Assembly (NCBI RefSeq): GCF_020866845.1 | Contig: NZ_CP086594.1 | Location: forward strand, 1,736,001-1,800,000 | Direction: 5' to 3' | Length of the DNA stretch: 64,000 bases | Origin: Sphingomonas radiodurans | GTDB lineage: Bacteria > Pseudomonadota > Alphaproteobacteria > Sphingomonadales > Sphingomonadaceae | In this document: piece after piece, positions 27,166-35,788 of the stretch | How the letters are laid out: every line of letters starts with the position of its first letter | How positions within the stretch are numbered: position 1 is the stretch's first letter | Translations under genes and position numbers: made by a program | Notes under the pieces: model-generated | What the model saw: only the letters and a program-made list of their open reading frames with translations | What the model was told of the DNA's origin: nothing | Database searches by the model: none

Positions 27166-27825
27166 ATGCAAGCCGACGACCGTCTCGCCGCGATCCGCGG
27201 CCGCATTGCGCACGCCGCCAAGCTCGCCCGCCGCGAGGCCGCCGACGTGACGCTGATCGCCGTATCCAAGACTCACCCGGCCGAGACGATCGAGCCGCTC
27301 CTCGCCGCCGGCCATCGCGTGTTCGGCGAGAATCGCGTCGCCGAAACGCAGGAAAAGTGGCCAGCGCTGCGCGAAGCCTATCCCGACGCGCAGATCCACC
27401 TGATCGGCCAGCTCCAGTCCAACAAAGCCGCCGAGGCCGTCGCGCTGGCCGACGCGATCCACGCCGTGGACCGCCTCTCGCTCGTCACCGCGCTCGCCAA
27501 GGCGATGGACGCGCAAGCCAGGCGCCCTGCCTGCTTCGTCCAGGTCAATATCGGCGCCGAGCCGCAAAAGGGTGGCTGCGCGATCGACGATCTCCCGTCC
27601 CTCCTCGCCGAGGCACGCGCCGCAAACCTGCCGATCGCCGGTCTGATGTGCCTGCCCCCCGCCGGGATCGAGGCAGCGCCATATTTTGCACTGCTGGGCA
27701 AGCTCGCCCGCGACCACGGCCTTACTGGCCTCAGCATGGGCATGTCCGACGATTTCGAAACCGCCGTGATGATCGGCGCCACCCACGTGCGGATCGGCTC
27801 CGCCTTGTTCGGATCACGCGCATGA
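27166..27825 (+). CDS. YggS-family pyridoxal phosphate homeostasis protein
   Basis: A 219-residue single-domain PLP protein (fold-type III). The PLP lysine is in TLIAVSKTHPAETI near residue 35; FGENRVAE and HLIGQLQSNK are family signatures; the phosphate-binding end is SMGMSDDFETAVMIGATHVRIGS. These proteins buffer PLP and affect amino acid pools; no enzymatic reaction is firmly known. Overlaps the HAD hydrolase gene by four bases. Confidence 0.93.
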   Translation: MQADDRLAAIRGRIAHAAKLARREAADVTLIAVSKTHPAETIEPLLAAGHRVFGENRVAETQEKWPALREAYPDAQIHLIGQLQSNKAAEAVALADAIHAVDRLSLVTALAKAMDAQARRPACFVQVNIGAEPQKGGCAIDDLPSLLAEARAANLPIAGLMCLPPAGIEAAPYFALLGKLARDHGLTGLSMGMSDDFETAVMIGATHVRIGSALFGSRA

Positions 27826-28487
27826 AGTTCGATGCTTTGCTGTTCGACTTCGATGGCGTGCTGATCGAGAGCGAATATCTCGGCAACCAGCACATCGCCG
27901 ATTTCCTCACCCGCGCTGGTCATCCGACGACCACCGAAGAATCGATGGCCAATTTCATGGGCTATTCGGGCCGTGACTTTATCACCCGCCTCGAGTCGTG
28001 GATCGGCCGACCGCTGCCTGACGAGTGGAACACCGAACGGCTGGCCGAGAACGATCGCCTCCTCGCCGAAGGCATCGCGGAAGTCGCCGGCGCGGTCGCC
28101 TTCGTCCGCTCGCTGCCCGCGGATCTGCCCAAGGCGGTCGTCTCGTCCAGCTCGACCCACTGGATCAGTACGCACCTCGACCACCTCGACCTCGCCGACG
28201 TGTTCGGCACGCACATCTATTCCGGCGCCGAACACGTCACCCGCGGCAAGCCAGCGCCCGATCTGTACCTCTACGGCGCCGCCCAGCTCGGCATCCCGAT
28301 CGACCGCTGCGCAATCCTCGAGGATTCCCCCGTCGGCGCAACCGGCGCAGTGGCAAGCGGCGGACACGTCATCGGCCTGTGCGCCGGCCAACATTGCGCC
28401 CCCGGCCACGACGCGAGGCTGCGCGCCATCGGCGTGAAGGAGATCGCCCACGATTTCGATGACGTACGCCGGATGCTCGGACTTTAG
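27822..28487 (+). CDS. HAD superfamily hydrolase (beta-phosphoglucomutase/GPH-like)
   Basis: A 221-residue HAD protein. Motif I DALLFDFDGVLIESE with nucleophile Asp; motif II SSSS; motif III Lys in RGKPAPDLYLY; motif IV LEDSPVGATGAVASGG. A helical cap follows motif I. It acts on a small phosphate ester; the subfamily resembles GPH/pgmB enzymes. Starts at ATG 27822 coupled to the PLP protein, and a repeat follows the stop. Confidence 0.87.
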   Translation: MKFDALLFDFDGVLIESEYLGNQHIADFLTRAGHPTTTEESMANFMGYSGRDFITRLESWIGRPLPDEWNTERLAENDRLLAEGIAEVAGAVAFVRSLPADLPKAVVSSSSTHWISTHLDHLDLADVFGTHIYSGAEHVTRGKPAPDLYLYGAAQLGIPIDRCAILEDSPVGATGAVASGGHVIGLCAGQHCAPGHDARLRAIGVKEIAHDFDDVRRMLGL

Positions 28488-28493
28488 CCTCAC

Positions 28494-28588
28494 GTCATGC
28501 CGGGCTTGTCCCGGCATCCACCCGTCAGTGAGCTCTACGGCGTTGAATACGCGGCCGGTGGATGCCGTGACCAACCCGGCGTGATGAA
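28494..28588. repeat. REP-like hairpin pair after HAD gene
   Basis: ATGCCGGG (28497-28504) and CCCGGCAT (28510-28517) form an 8-bp stem with a CTTGT loop; ATCCACCCG is answered by CCGGTGGATGCC and the outer CATGCC..GGCGTGATG arms further on. It lies between converging genes. It is a different repeat family from the CCCTCCCGC type. Confidence 0.7.
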
Positions 28589-28593
28589 TTGCC

Positions 28594-29643
28594 CTACAAC
28601 TGATGCCCGGTGCGATCCCGCTTCGTCGCCAGATACCGCTCGTTATGCGGATTGGTCGGCAGGAAATGCGGCACGCGCTCGACCACCGAAATCCCGCGAT
28701 CCTCCAACCCGGCCACCTTGCCCGGATTGTTCGTCAGCAACCGCACCGCGCGCTGCCCCAGCAGCTCTAGCATCCGCGCCGCCACGCCGAAATCGCGCGC
28801 ATCGATCGCAAAGCCCAGTCGCGTATTCGCATCGACCGTGTCGAACCCCTGGTCCTGCAGCGCATAAGCGCGCAGCTTGTTGACCAGCCCGATCCCGCGC
28901 CCCTCCTGCCGCAGATACAGCAGGATGCCCCAGCCCGACGCCGCAATCGCAGCCAGCGCCGCATCCAGCTGCGGCCCGCAATCGCACTTAAGGCTCCCAA
29001 GCGCGTCGCCCGTCAAACACTCGCTGTGCAGCCGCACGAGCGGCGGCTGCCCGTTCGGGGCGCCGATCAGCAGCGCGACATGCTCCCCCGGCCCCTCGGG
29101 CGTGCGGAACGCCACGATTTCGGCATCCTCGGCATGCGCCACCGGCAGCCGCGCGCGCGCCGCGATCGTCAGCCGGATCGCATCCTCATGCGCGTCGATA
29201 TCCGCCGCGCTAAGCGTCACCTCGCCCGCGCCGCCCTCGAGCACGAAGAACGCCGGCAACAACCCCGCGACCCGCGCGAGCCGCAACGCCGCGGCAGCAT
29301 CCACCGGCGCCGGCACCGCCAGCGCGCGGAACGGCCCCTTCATCGGGGTCGCAAGGTCGAGCTGAGGATCCGCCAGTGCGGTCGCCGCCGCGAAATCGAT
29401 CCACGGCGCGCGATCCACGAGCACCGGTGCATCCGGGATCGCCGCATCCTTCTGGTTCGCAAGCTTCAGCGTCTCCGCCCGCCCCGCCGACAACAGCACC
29501 GGTGCCACCGCAGCGGAATCGAACGCCGCCAGCCGCACGGGATCGGCGGTCTCGATCGGCAGCAGCGCCAGGTCGCCGATCCGGATCGGCCACCCCCGGC
29601 GTAGCGCATCGATCGCGCGCGCGGCCTGGTTCGCCCCGCTCAA
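28594..29643 (-). CDS. ribA: GTP cyclohydrolase II (riboflavin biosynthesis) with degenerate N-terminal domain
   Basis: About 349 residues. The best start is TTG 29643, which overlaps the xthA stop; no ATG lies nearby. The C-terminal 200 residues are GTP cyclohydrolase II: zinc ligands in HSECLTGDALGSLKCDCGPQ, then RQEGRGIGLVNKLRAY and DTVDANTRLGF. The first 150 residues resemble a worn RibB-like or unknown domain and lack clear catalytic residues. The enzyme opens GTP to start riboflavin synthesis. Coupled to xthA. Confidence 0.88.
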   Translation of the reverse strand: MSGANQAARAIDALRRGWPIRIGDLALLPIETADPVRLAAFDSAAVAPVLLSAGRAETLKLANQKDAAIPDAPVLVDRAPWIDFAAATALADPQLDLATPMKGPFRALAVPAPVDAAAALRLARVAGLLPAFFVLEGGAGEVTLSAADIDAHEDAIRLTIAARARLPVAHAEDAEIVAFRTPEGPGEHVALLIGAPNGQPPLVRLHSECLTGDALGSLKCDCGPQLDAALAAIAASGWGILLYLRQEGRGIGLVNKLRAYALQDQGFDTVDANTRLGFAIDARDFGVAARMLELLGQRAVRLLTNNPGKVAGLEDRGISVVERVPHFLPTNPHNERYLATKRDRTGHQL

Positions 29644-30422
29644 AACGCGAACTCGGTCATGATCGGCACATGATCGGATGGCGACATCCAGCTCCGGCAC
29701 GCCTCGAACACCGTATGCGACTGCGCCGTCTTCGCCACCTCGCCCGTCGCCCACATATGATCGAGCCGCCGCCCGCGATCGTTCGCGGTCCAGTCGGGCG
29801 AGCGATAGCTCCACCACGTGTGCAGCCGCGCCGGCGCTGGATGGAAATGCCGCCCCAGATCGACCCAGTCGTTCGACGCCTTCAGCCGGTCGTGCGCCTC
29901 CACCTCGATCGGCGTATGGCTAACCACCTTCAGCAGCGCCTTGTGGCTCCACACGTCCTCGGGCAGCGGCGCGATGTTGAAATCGCCGGTCAGGATCGTC
30001 GGGCAATCGAGCGACTCCGACCACTCGGTCATGCGCTGGACGAAATCGAGTTTCTGCCCGAACTTCGCATTCACCTCGCGATCCGGCACGTCGCCGCCCG
30101 CGGGCACATAGACATTCTCCAGCCGCACCCCGTTGGGCAGCCGCACCCCGATATGCCGCGCCTCGCGGTTCGCCTGCCAATCGAGCCGATCGTCCGCGGT
30201 GATCGGCACACGGCTGATCACCGCCACGCCATGATGCATCTTCTGCCCGTGGATCAGGACATGCTCGTAGCCGAGCGCGCGAAACGCATCGATCGGGAAG
30301 TCCGCATCGATCACCTTCGTCTCCTGCAGGCACAGGATATCGGGCTCGGCCTCGCGCAGGAACTGCTCGACGATCGCGATGCGGAAGCGAACCGAATTGA
30401 TGTTCCAGCTGACGATCTTCAC
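29640..30422 (-). CDS. xthA: Exodeoxyribonuclease III
   Basis: A 260-residue AP endonuclease/exonuclease from GTG 30422 (AAGGG upstream). Signatures: IVSWNINSVR at the start, LCLQETKV with the metal Glu, GVAVISR, ILTGDFNIAPLPEDVW (GDFN), and the C-terminal SDHVP with the catalytic His. It processes abasic sites and 3' ends in base-excision repair. It starts about 200 bp downstream of a terminator-like stem (30628-30659). Confidence 0.94.
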   Translation of the reverse strand: MKIVSWNINSVRFRIAIVEQFLREAEPDILCLQETKVIDADFPIDAFRALGYEHVLIHGQKMHHGVAVISRVPITADDRLDWQANREARHIGVRLPNGVRLENVYVPAGGDVPDREVNAKFGQKLDFVQRMTEWSESLDCPTILTGDFNIAPLPEDVWSHKALLKVVSHTPIEVEAHDRLKASNDWVDLGRHFHPAPARLHTWWSYRSPDWTANDRGRRLDHMWATGEVAKTAQSHTVFEACRSWMSPSDHVPIMTEFAF

Positions 30423-30621
30423 GGGCGTGCCCTTAGCGCTGTGGCAGCGACGACGGCAACCTCCCAGCGCCATCCGTCACGCCGGCACTAATCCGTCCAT
30501 GAGGGCAGCAGCAGCGGGAAGGGGGGCAAGCAACGCCACGGCAAAGCCGCGTCGTCGACCGTCGCTGACGCGACGCCGGCCGTGCTCGGGCGTCTTGCGG
30601 CTCTGCCGCATGCGCCCCACG

Positions 30622-30776
30622 CAGAAAGGCCCCCGCTCCGGGGGCATGGAGCGAGGGCCGACCTGGCGTTCGTCACGCAGGGGGATATGAAGCACTTGTC
30701 CGGGCAACAGGGGGAAAATCCCGAACGGCTCCACATCCGCAAGGACGTCTCTAGCCCCGTTTACCTGTCGCCCGGA
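30622..30776 (-). ncRNA. Candidate structured RNA or lolA 3' UTR
   Basis: On the minus strand just after lolA. TCCGGGCGACAGG (30764-30776) pairs with CCTGTTGCCCGGA (30699-30711) over 13 bp with one G-U. Inside, an AACGG/CCGTT stem and an ACGTCC-TTGC-GGATGT hairpin fit. Then CCTGCGT..ACGCCAGG forms another stem, and the terminator at 30628-30659 closes the 3' end. No family is recognised. A 6S-like RNA or a stable lolA 3' end are possibilities. The 378-bp gap otherwise holds no convincing gene. Confidence 0.45.
30628..30659 (-). terminator. Intrinsic terminator for minus-strand transcript
   Basis: GGCCCTCGCTCC (minus strand, from 30659) pairs with GGAGCGGGGGCC over 12 bp with one wobble around an 8-base loop, followed by CTTTCTGC. 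The tail has only three to four U, so strength is moderate. Confidence 0.65.
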
Positions 30777-30800
30777 TGAACGAATGGGATGAAAGCGACA

Positions 30801-31412
30801 TCAACCTGTTCGGCTTGTCCGCCGTGGGTCGTTCCAGCGGAACGTCCCGTCGCCGATCGGCGTGTTGAAGCGCTGCCCGGCAAGCCGGATCGTCGTCCGA
30901 TTGCCTTGGCTGTCGAGCGTCACCCAGCCCTGCAGCATCAACCCGCCCGGCGCCGCGCCGTCGCGCGCAAACACCATCGTGATCCGGCCATATTCGGGAT
31001 GCTTGGGATCATAGCCTTCGACTGACACGACGCGCGGATCACCTGTCGGCACCACCTTGGCGAAGCGGCTGATGTCCTTGTCGGGGTTGATCAGCACGCC
31101 CAGCGGCGAATTGCCGATCGGCCAGCGCTGCACTTGCCGAACCGAATAATCGATGAACGTCAGTGCCTTGCCGTCCCCTACGATCAGGATCGGGACGCCC
31201 TTTTCATACTGGAAGCGGATCCGCCCAGGCTTCTTGAGCGACAGCGTGCCGGTCAGCATCTTGCCGGCGCGATCGGTCTGCGTGAAGCCCGCCGTCATCG
31301 TGTTCACGGCGCGCAGATGGTTCTGCACGAGCGCCAGATCACCCGTAGGCGCTTGCGCCGCCGCCGGTGCGGCAAGTGCCACGATAGCAGCGATGGGCAC
31401 GAAACGTCTCAA
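30801..31412 (-). CDS. lolA: LolA-like outer-membrane lipoprotein carrier
   Basis: A 203-residue exported protein. TTG 31412 is chosen since AGGAG lies at 31420-31424, 7 bases upstream; a frame to 31469 has no such signal. Signal peptide RRFVPIAAIVALAAPAAAQA. The mature part shows LRAVNTMTAGFTQTDRAGK, GTLSLKKPGRIRFQYEKG, and LILVGDGK-like strand VPILIVGDGKALTFID, matching LolA/Outer-membrane lipoprotein-sorting proteins. It carries lipoproteins across the periplasm. Downstream is a structured RNA candidate. Confidence 0.87.
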   Translation of the reverse strand: MRRFVPIAAIVALAAPAAAQAPTGDLALVQNHLRAVNTMTAGFTQTDRAGKMLTGTLSLKKPGRIRFQYEKGVPILIVGDGKALTFIDYSVRQVQRWPIGNSPLGVLINPDKDISRFAKVVPTGDPRVVSVEGYDPKHPEYGRITMVFARDGAAPGGLMLQGWVTLDSQGNRTTIRLAGQRFNTPIGDGTFRWNDPRRTSRTG

Positions 31413-31487
31413 ACTGGCTCTCCTGGTCGATGGCTCACGGCTATCGCTGCCGTGCCTTGAACCCGCCATGAACTGGCGGGCCGCCGA

Positions 31488-32213
31488 TCAGAACAGCGTG
31501 CCGAGCCCGACCGTCTCGCCAGTGCCGATCCAGCCCTCGTAGATCATCTTGCCCGCCACGAACACGATCACCGCCAGCCCGATATAGGCCACCCAGCGAT
31601 AGCGCCCGATGAACCGCGCGATCACGTTCGCCGCCAGCCCCATCAGCGCGACCGACAGGATCAGCCCGACTACCAGGATGCCCGGATGCTCGCGCGCCGC
31701 GCCGGCCACCGCCAGCACGTTGTCGAGGCTCATCGACACGTCGGCGACGGCCACCGCCCATGCGGCACCGGCAAAGCTGCGCGCGGGCTTGACGCCCGAA
31801 TGTTCGTCACCGTCGACTTCCGCCGAGCCGGTGTTCGCATGGCTGTCCATCCGCAGCTCGCGCCAGAATTTCCAGCTCACCCACAACAGCAGCAAGCCGC
31901 CCGCGAAGATCAGCCCGACGATCCCCATCAGCCAGGTGACGATCAGCGCGAAGAAGATCCGCAGCACCAGCGCGGCGATGATCCCGATCAGGATCACCTT
32001 CTTGCGCTGATCCGTCGGCAGCCCAGCCGCCAGCGCGCCAACGACGATCGCATTGTCGCCCGCCAGCACCAGATCGATCATCAGCACCTGCCCAAAGGTG
32101 GACAGCGCGACCGGATCGGACAGGTTAGAGAAATCCGCCACGATATGGCCCCAGATGTCGCCGAGCGAACCTGGGCCCTGGGCGACGGCCTGCGCGAGCA
32201 GCATGAGGATCAA
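31488..32213 (-). CDS. TerC family integral membrane protein
   Basis: About 241 residues. TTG 32213 has AGGAG 8 bases upstream; ATG 32204 is the alternative. Seven or so membrane segments. The family metal-site motif is MIDLVLAGDNAIVVG near residue 45 and its repeat VAVADVSMSLDNVLAVAG in the second half; Asp and Asn of DNAI/DNVL are conserved. TerC proteins are linked to metal (Mn) export and tellurite resistance. The loop between the halves is Asp/Glu rich. A REP-like hairpin precedes the gene. Confidence 0.9.
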   Translation of the reverse strand: MILMLLAQAVAQGPGSLGDIWGHIVADFSNLSDPVALSTFGQVLMIDLVLAGDNAIVVGALAAGLPTDQRKKVILIGIIAALVLRIFFALIVTWLMGIVGLIFAGGLLLLWVSWKFWRELRMDSHANTGSAEVDGDEHSGVKPARSFAGAAWAVAVADVSMSLDNVLAVAGAAREHPGILVVGLILSVALMGLAANVIARFIGRYRWVAYIGLAVIVFVAGKMIYEGWIGTGETVGLGTLF

Positions 32214-32308
32214 CGGGGGCGCTCCTGCGTGGTCATGAACGTCGAACGGTGCGACGCCGAATGGGTTGCGTACGGTAACGGGAAGAAGGGCGCGGTGCCA
32301 GCCTTCCG

Positions 32309-32350
32309 AACTCCCTCTCCCCTTCAGGGGAGAGGGCAGGGGAGAGGGGC
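32309..32350. repeat. REP-like hairpin upstream of terC
   Basis: CCCTCTCCCC (32313-32322), TTCA, GGGGAGAGGG (32327-32336), then GGGGAGAGGGGC. Same family as 9839-9861 (CCTCTCCCC type). It sits in the rho-terC interval. Confidence 0.75.
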
Positions 32351-32375
32351 AGTGCCACTCCACCTATAAACCCGC

Positions 32376-32455
32376 CGCGGCAAAGCCGCGACGTCGGACG
32401 GGTGCAGCGCACCCGCCGGCCGAGCCGGCCTGAGTCCTGCGCCAGTATGGCGCAG
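32376..32455. repeat. Array of four short hairpins downstream of rho
   Basis: CGCGGC-AAA-GCCGCG (32376-32390), GGGTGC-AGC-GCACCC (32400-32414), GCCGGC-CGA-GCCGGC (32415-32429) and CTGCGCCA-GTA-TGGCGCAG (32437-32455) follow one another in 80 bp just beyond the rho stop. All have 3-base loops. No U-tract is present. Each stem is perfect. May stabilise or end the rho transcript. Confidence 0.75.
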
Positions 32456-32466
32456 ACTAGGCTCGG

Positions 32467-33723
32467 CTACTGATTCATGCTCGCGAAGAATTCCTCGTTG
32501 GTCTTGGAATCCTTGATCTTGCCCAGCAGGAATTCCATCGCGTCGACGGTGCCCATCTGCATCAGGATGCGGCGCAGCACCCACATCTTGCTGAGCTTGT
32601 CCTTGTCGATCAGCAGCTCTTCCTTGCGCGTGCCGCTCTTGCCCACGTCGATCGCGGGGAAGATGCGCTTGTCGGCCACCTTGCGGTCGAGCACGATCTC
32701 GGCGTTGCCGGTGCCCTTGAATTCCTCGAAGATCACTTCGTCCATGCGGCTGCCGGTATCGATCAGCGAGGTCGAGATGATCGTCAGCGAACCGCCTTCC
32801 TCGATGTTGCGTGCCGCACCGAAGAAGCGCTTGGGCCGCTGCAGCGCGTTCGCATCGACACCGCCCGTCAGCACCTTGCCCGAGCTCGGCACAACGGTGT
32901 TGTAGGCGCGGCCGAGGCGGGTGATGTTGTCGAGCAGGATCACCACGTCCTTCTTGTGCTCGACCAGCCGCTTGGCCTTCTCGATCACCATCTCGGCCAC
33001 CGCCACGTGGCGCGTCGCCGGCTCGTCGAACGTCGACGAGACGACCTCGCCGATCACCGTGCGCTGCATGTCGGTCACTTCCTCGGGCCGCTCGTCGATC
33101 AGCAGCACGATCAGGAACACTTCGGGATGGTTGGCCGAAATCGCGCGCGCGATATTCTGCATCATCACCGTCTTGCCGACGCGCGGCGGCGCGACAATCA
33201 GGCAGCGCTGCCCCTTGCCGATCGGCGAGACCAGATCGAGCACGCGGCCCGTCTTGTCCTTGATCGTCGGATCCTCGATCTCGAGCTTCAGCCGCTCGTC
33301 GGGATACAGCGGGGTCAGATTATCGAAGTTGACGCGATGCCGCACCGCATCGGGATCGTCGAAATTGACGCTGGTGAGCTTGGTCAGCGCGAAATAGCGC
33401 TCGCCATCCTTCGGCCCGCGGATCTCGCCCTCGACCGTATCACCCGTGCGCAGGCCATGCTTGCGCACCTGGTTGGGCGAGACATAGATGTCGTCGGGCC
33501 CGGCAAGGTAATTCGCCTGTGCATTGCGCAGGAAGCCGAAGCCGTCGGGCAGCACTTCGATCGTGCCCTCGCCCATGATCTCGTCGCCATTCTCGGCCTG
33601 AACCTTGAGGATGGCGAACAGCAGATCCTGTTTGCGCAGCGTCGAGGAGCCCTCAACGCCGAGTTCTTCACCCAGCTGGACCAGCTCGGCCGGGGCTTTC
33701 TTCTTGAGTTCTTTAAGGTGCAT
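32467..33723 (-). CDS. rho: Transcription termination factor Rho
   Basis: A 418-residue hexameric RNA helicase. Start [14 protein letters not shown], the cold-shock-like RNA-binding domain with GFGFLRN near residue 62, the Walker A APPRVGKT near 178, Walker [12 protein letters not shown]-loop [21 protein letters not shown] and R-loop region near 340. Length equals E. coli Rho (419). ATG 33723. A good promoter is at 33835-33863. Confidence 0.98.
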   Translation of the reverse strand: MHLKELKKKAPAELVQLGEELGVEGSSTLRKQDLLFAILKVQAENGDEIMGEGTIEVLPDGFGFLRNAQANYLAGPDDIYVSPNQVRKHGLRTGDTVEGEIRGPKDGERYFALTKLTSVNFDDPDAVRHRVNFDNLTPLYPDERLKLEIEDPTIKDKTGRVLDLVSPIGKGQRCLIVAPPRVGKTVMMQNIARAISANHPEVFLIVLLIDERPEEVTDMQRTVIGEVVSSTFDEPATRHVAVAEMVIEKAKRLVEHKKDVVILLDNITRLGRAYNTVVPSSGKVLTGGVDANALQRPKRFFGAARNIEEGGSLTIISTSLIDTGSRMDEVIFEEFKGTGNAEIVLDRKVADKRIFPAIDVGKSGTRKEELLIDKDKLSKMWVLRRILMQMGTVDAMEFLLGKIKDSKTNEEFFASMNQ

Positions 33724-33834
33724 CTAGCGTGTCCGATGAAGATCGGTGGGGGAGAAACCCGGTCGGCGGAAAGGAATTCGCGCGGCAACGAGGCAGGAGG
33801 AGGAAGCGGGCCGCAAGGCCACACCGAGCAGCAG

Positions 33835-33863
33835 ACCTAGGTTTGGGGTTGCGGCAAGTCAAG
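33835..33863 (-). promoter_or_regulatory. Candidate rho promoter
   Basis: Minus strand CTTGAC (33858-33863), 17-base spacer, CTAGGT (33835-33840). This fits the alphaproteobacterial sigma-70 consensus (CTTGAC, CTATAT-like) well and leaves a leader of about 100 nt before the rho start. Confidence 0.6.
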
Positions 33864-33887
33864 CGGTTCAACTTTTCCGTTCGTGTC

Positions 33888-33992
33888 GAGTAGGGGTCGA
33901 GCGAAGTCGAGAACCCGTATCGAGACACCTATCCCTCGATACGCCATCTCGGCGGCGCTCGATGGCTACTCGGGACGAACGGATAGGGTCAC
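33888..33992. repeat. Imperfect palindromic repeat between rho and hemJ
   Basis: TCGAGTAGGGGTCGAGCGAAGTCGAGAAC-like sequence with a facing copy (ACTCGGGACGAACGG); outer arms CCTATCC (33928-33934) and GGATAGG (33981-33987). Resembles a third dispersed family seen in sphingomonads. Between genes on the same strand; nothing coding. Confidence 0.5.
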
Positions 33993-33996
33993 AGGT

Positions 33997-34452
33997 TCAA
34001 AACGGCTTCACCACCGCCAGGATCACGATCACCGTCACCGCCAGCGCCGGCACTTCGTTCATCATCCGCAACTGCCGGTTCGTCAGCGTCGCCTGCCCCT
34101 TCGCCAGCCGCTTGGAATAGCCCACCGCCCAGCCGTGATAGCCCGACAGCAGGAACACCACGAACAGCTTCGCGTGCAGCCACGCCAGCCCCTGGATCCC
34201 GTCGAGCAGCCCGAGGTTCACCGCCAGCGCCAGCCCGATCGCCCACACCACCGCCATCGCCGGCGTCAGGATGATCCGCCGCAGCTTGCCCTCGCGCAGC
34301 GTCCAGCGCGCTTCCTCAGCCGCGTCGCCCAACCCCTCCTGGTGATGCACCAGATACCGCGGCAGGATGAACAGCCCCGCCATCCAGAAGATGACGAAGA
34401 TGACATGCGCCGCCTTCACCCACAGATAGGCGGCACCCAGATAGCCGGCCAT
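33997..34452 (-). CDS. hemJ: Protoporphyrinogen IX oxidase HemJ
   Basis: A 151-residue membrane protein with four helices. Near the N-terminus LWVKAAHVIFVIFWMAGLF holds a conserved His, and LPRYLVHH and WLHAKLFVVFLLSGYHG hold others, matching HemJ. It catalyses the penultimate step of haem synthesis in many alphaproteobacteria lacking HemG/HemY. Its ATG overlaps the hemE stop by one base (TAATG), so the two haem genes form an operon. Confidence 0.93.
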   Translation of the reverse strand: MAGYLGAAYLWVKAAHVIFVIFWMAGLFILPRYLVHHQEGLGDAAEEARWTLREGKLRRIILTPAMAVVWAIGLALAVNLGLLDGIQGLAWLHAKLFVVFLLSGYHGWAVGYSKRLAKGQATLTNRQLRMMNEVPALAVTVIVILAVVKPF

Positions 34453-35495
34453 TACCCGCGAACTCTCGAAATCACCCGCTCGACATGCGCGATCGGCGTA
34501 TGCTGGTCGATCCCGTGGCCCAGGTTGAACACGTGCGGCCGCTCGGCGAACGCCGCAAGGATGCGGTCGACCGCCTCGTCCAGTGCCGTGCCGCCCGCGA
34601 TCAGTGCCAGCGGATCAAGATTGCCCTGCACCGGCATCCCCGTCGGCAGCTCCTTGTCCGCCCACACCGGATCGACCGTCTCGTCGAGCCCAACCGCATC
34701 CACCCCGGTCTCGCGCGCATAGGCCGCAAGCTTCGCGCCGGCGCCCTTGGGAAAGCCGATGATCGGCGCATCGGGATGCCGCGCCTTGAGCCCCGCGACA
34801 ATTGCCGCATTGGGCGCGATCACCCACCGTTCGAACTGCGCCGGCGAAAGGCTGCCCGCCCAGCTGTCGAACAATTGCACCGCCTCGATCCCCGCCTCGA
34901 TCTGCCGCGCCAGATACTCGATCGTCATCTCGGTAATCGCATCGATGATCGAACCGAACGCCGCCGGATCGCGATAGGCCAGCGAGCGTGTCGCGGCCTG
35001 GTCCTTCGATCCCGCGCCGGCGACCATGTACGTCGCGACCGTCCACGGCGATCCCGCAAAGCCCAGGAACGTCGTCTCTGCCGGCAGTGCGCCCGCCACC
35101 AGCCGCACTGTCTCGTACACCGGGTCGAGCCGCTCGGGCACCGCCACGAGGCTCGCCAGCGGATGATCGACCAGCGGCGGCTCCAGCCGCGGCCCTTCGC
35201 CCACGCCGAAGCTCAAATCCTGCCCCAGCGCCCAGGGCACCATCAGGATATCGGAGAACAGGATCGCGCCGTCGAAGCCGAACCGTCGGATCGGCTGCAG
35301 CGTCACTTCCGCCGCTGACTCGGGATCGGTGGCCAACGCCAGGAAGCCGCCCTTCTCCGCCCGCAACGCGCGATACTCAGGCAGATAGCGCCCCGCCTGT
35401 CGCATCAGCCACATCGGAGGCCTCGGCTGATGCTCGCCTTTGAGCACGTTCAGCAGTGTCTTGGTGGACGGCTCGATCGAGGTCTGGGCGTGCAT
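34452..35495 (-). CDS. hemE: Uroporphyrinogen decarboxylase
   Basis: A 347-residue TIM-barrel enzyme. Motif RPPMWLMRQAGRYLPEYRAL near residue 26 contains the conserved Arg; Asp of FSDILMVPWALGQ is the substrate-binding Asp; Tyr and His follow later (TYMVAGAGS, NLGHGIDQHTP). It decarboxylates uroporphyrinogen III to coproporphyrinogen III. The gene's start is adjacent to the putative chromosomal origin, as hemE is in Caulobacter and other alphaproteobacteria. Confidence 0.97.
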   Translation of the reverse strand: MHAQTSIEPSTKTLLNVLKGEHQPRPPMWLMRQAGRYLPEYRALRAEKGGFLALATDPESAAEVTLQPIRRFGFDGAILFSDILMVPWALGQDLSFGVGEGPRLEPPLVDHPLASLVAVPERLDPVYETVRLVAGALPAETTFLGFAGSPWTVATYMVAGAGSKDQAATRSLAYRDPAAFGSIIDAITEMTIEYLARQIEAGIEAVQLFDSWAGSLSPAQFERWVIAPNAAIVAGLKARHPDAPIIGFPKGAGAKLAAYARETGVDAVGLDETVDPVWADKELPTGMPVQGNLDPLALIAGGTALDEAVDRILAAFAERPHVFNLGHGIDQHTPIAHVERVISRVRG

Positions 35496-35788
35496 TCTTC
35501 TACCTAATAAGAAGATTCAAAGAGGTTGTATGTTGTAGTTGGCGCGTTGGTGTCGGGGCTTATGCCTTCGTCCCGGAATTGCCAACAGCTTGACGGTGCA
35601 GGGACGACGCAACGCGGCTGATTCGAGTCCGTCACTCCCATTTTCCACAGCCTGTGGATAAATCCGTGCCCGGTGGACGGGATTGTGGATGAAGTGCCGG
35701 TTTTCCACCGCGTCGGCGGCGCTTGGCCGGTGGCGCAGGTTGCGCTAGCGGTCGTCCCCATGTTGTCCACAGGTCCATACCGTTGACC
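35496..35788. other. oriC: Putative chromosomal replication origin (oriC)
   Basis: The 293-bp hemE-ppsR gap holds a perfect DnaA box TGTGGATAA (35653-35661, minus TTATCCACA) and one-mismatch boxes TTTTCCACA (35641-35649), TGTGGATGA (35684-35692) and TTGTCCACA (35763-35771). An AT-rich stretch lies at about 35503-35540 next to hemE. Three GANTC sites (35514, 35620, 35625) could be CcrM-methylated. The position between hemE and a DUF299 gene is the known origin position in alphaproteobacteria. Confidence 0.82.

Noticed and set aside
30477..30742. Small minus-strand proteins in the lolA-xthA gap
   Set aside because: Low-complexity, no ribosome site, and they overlap the stable stems of the RNA candidate.
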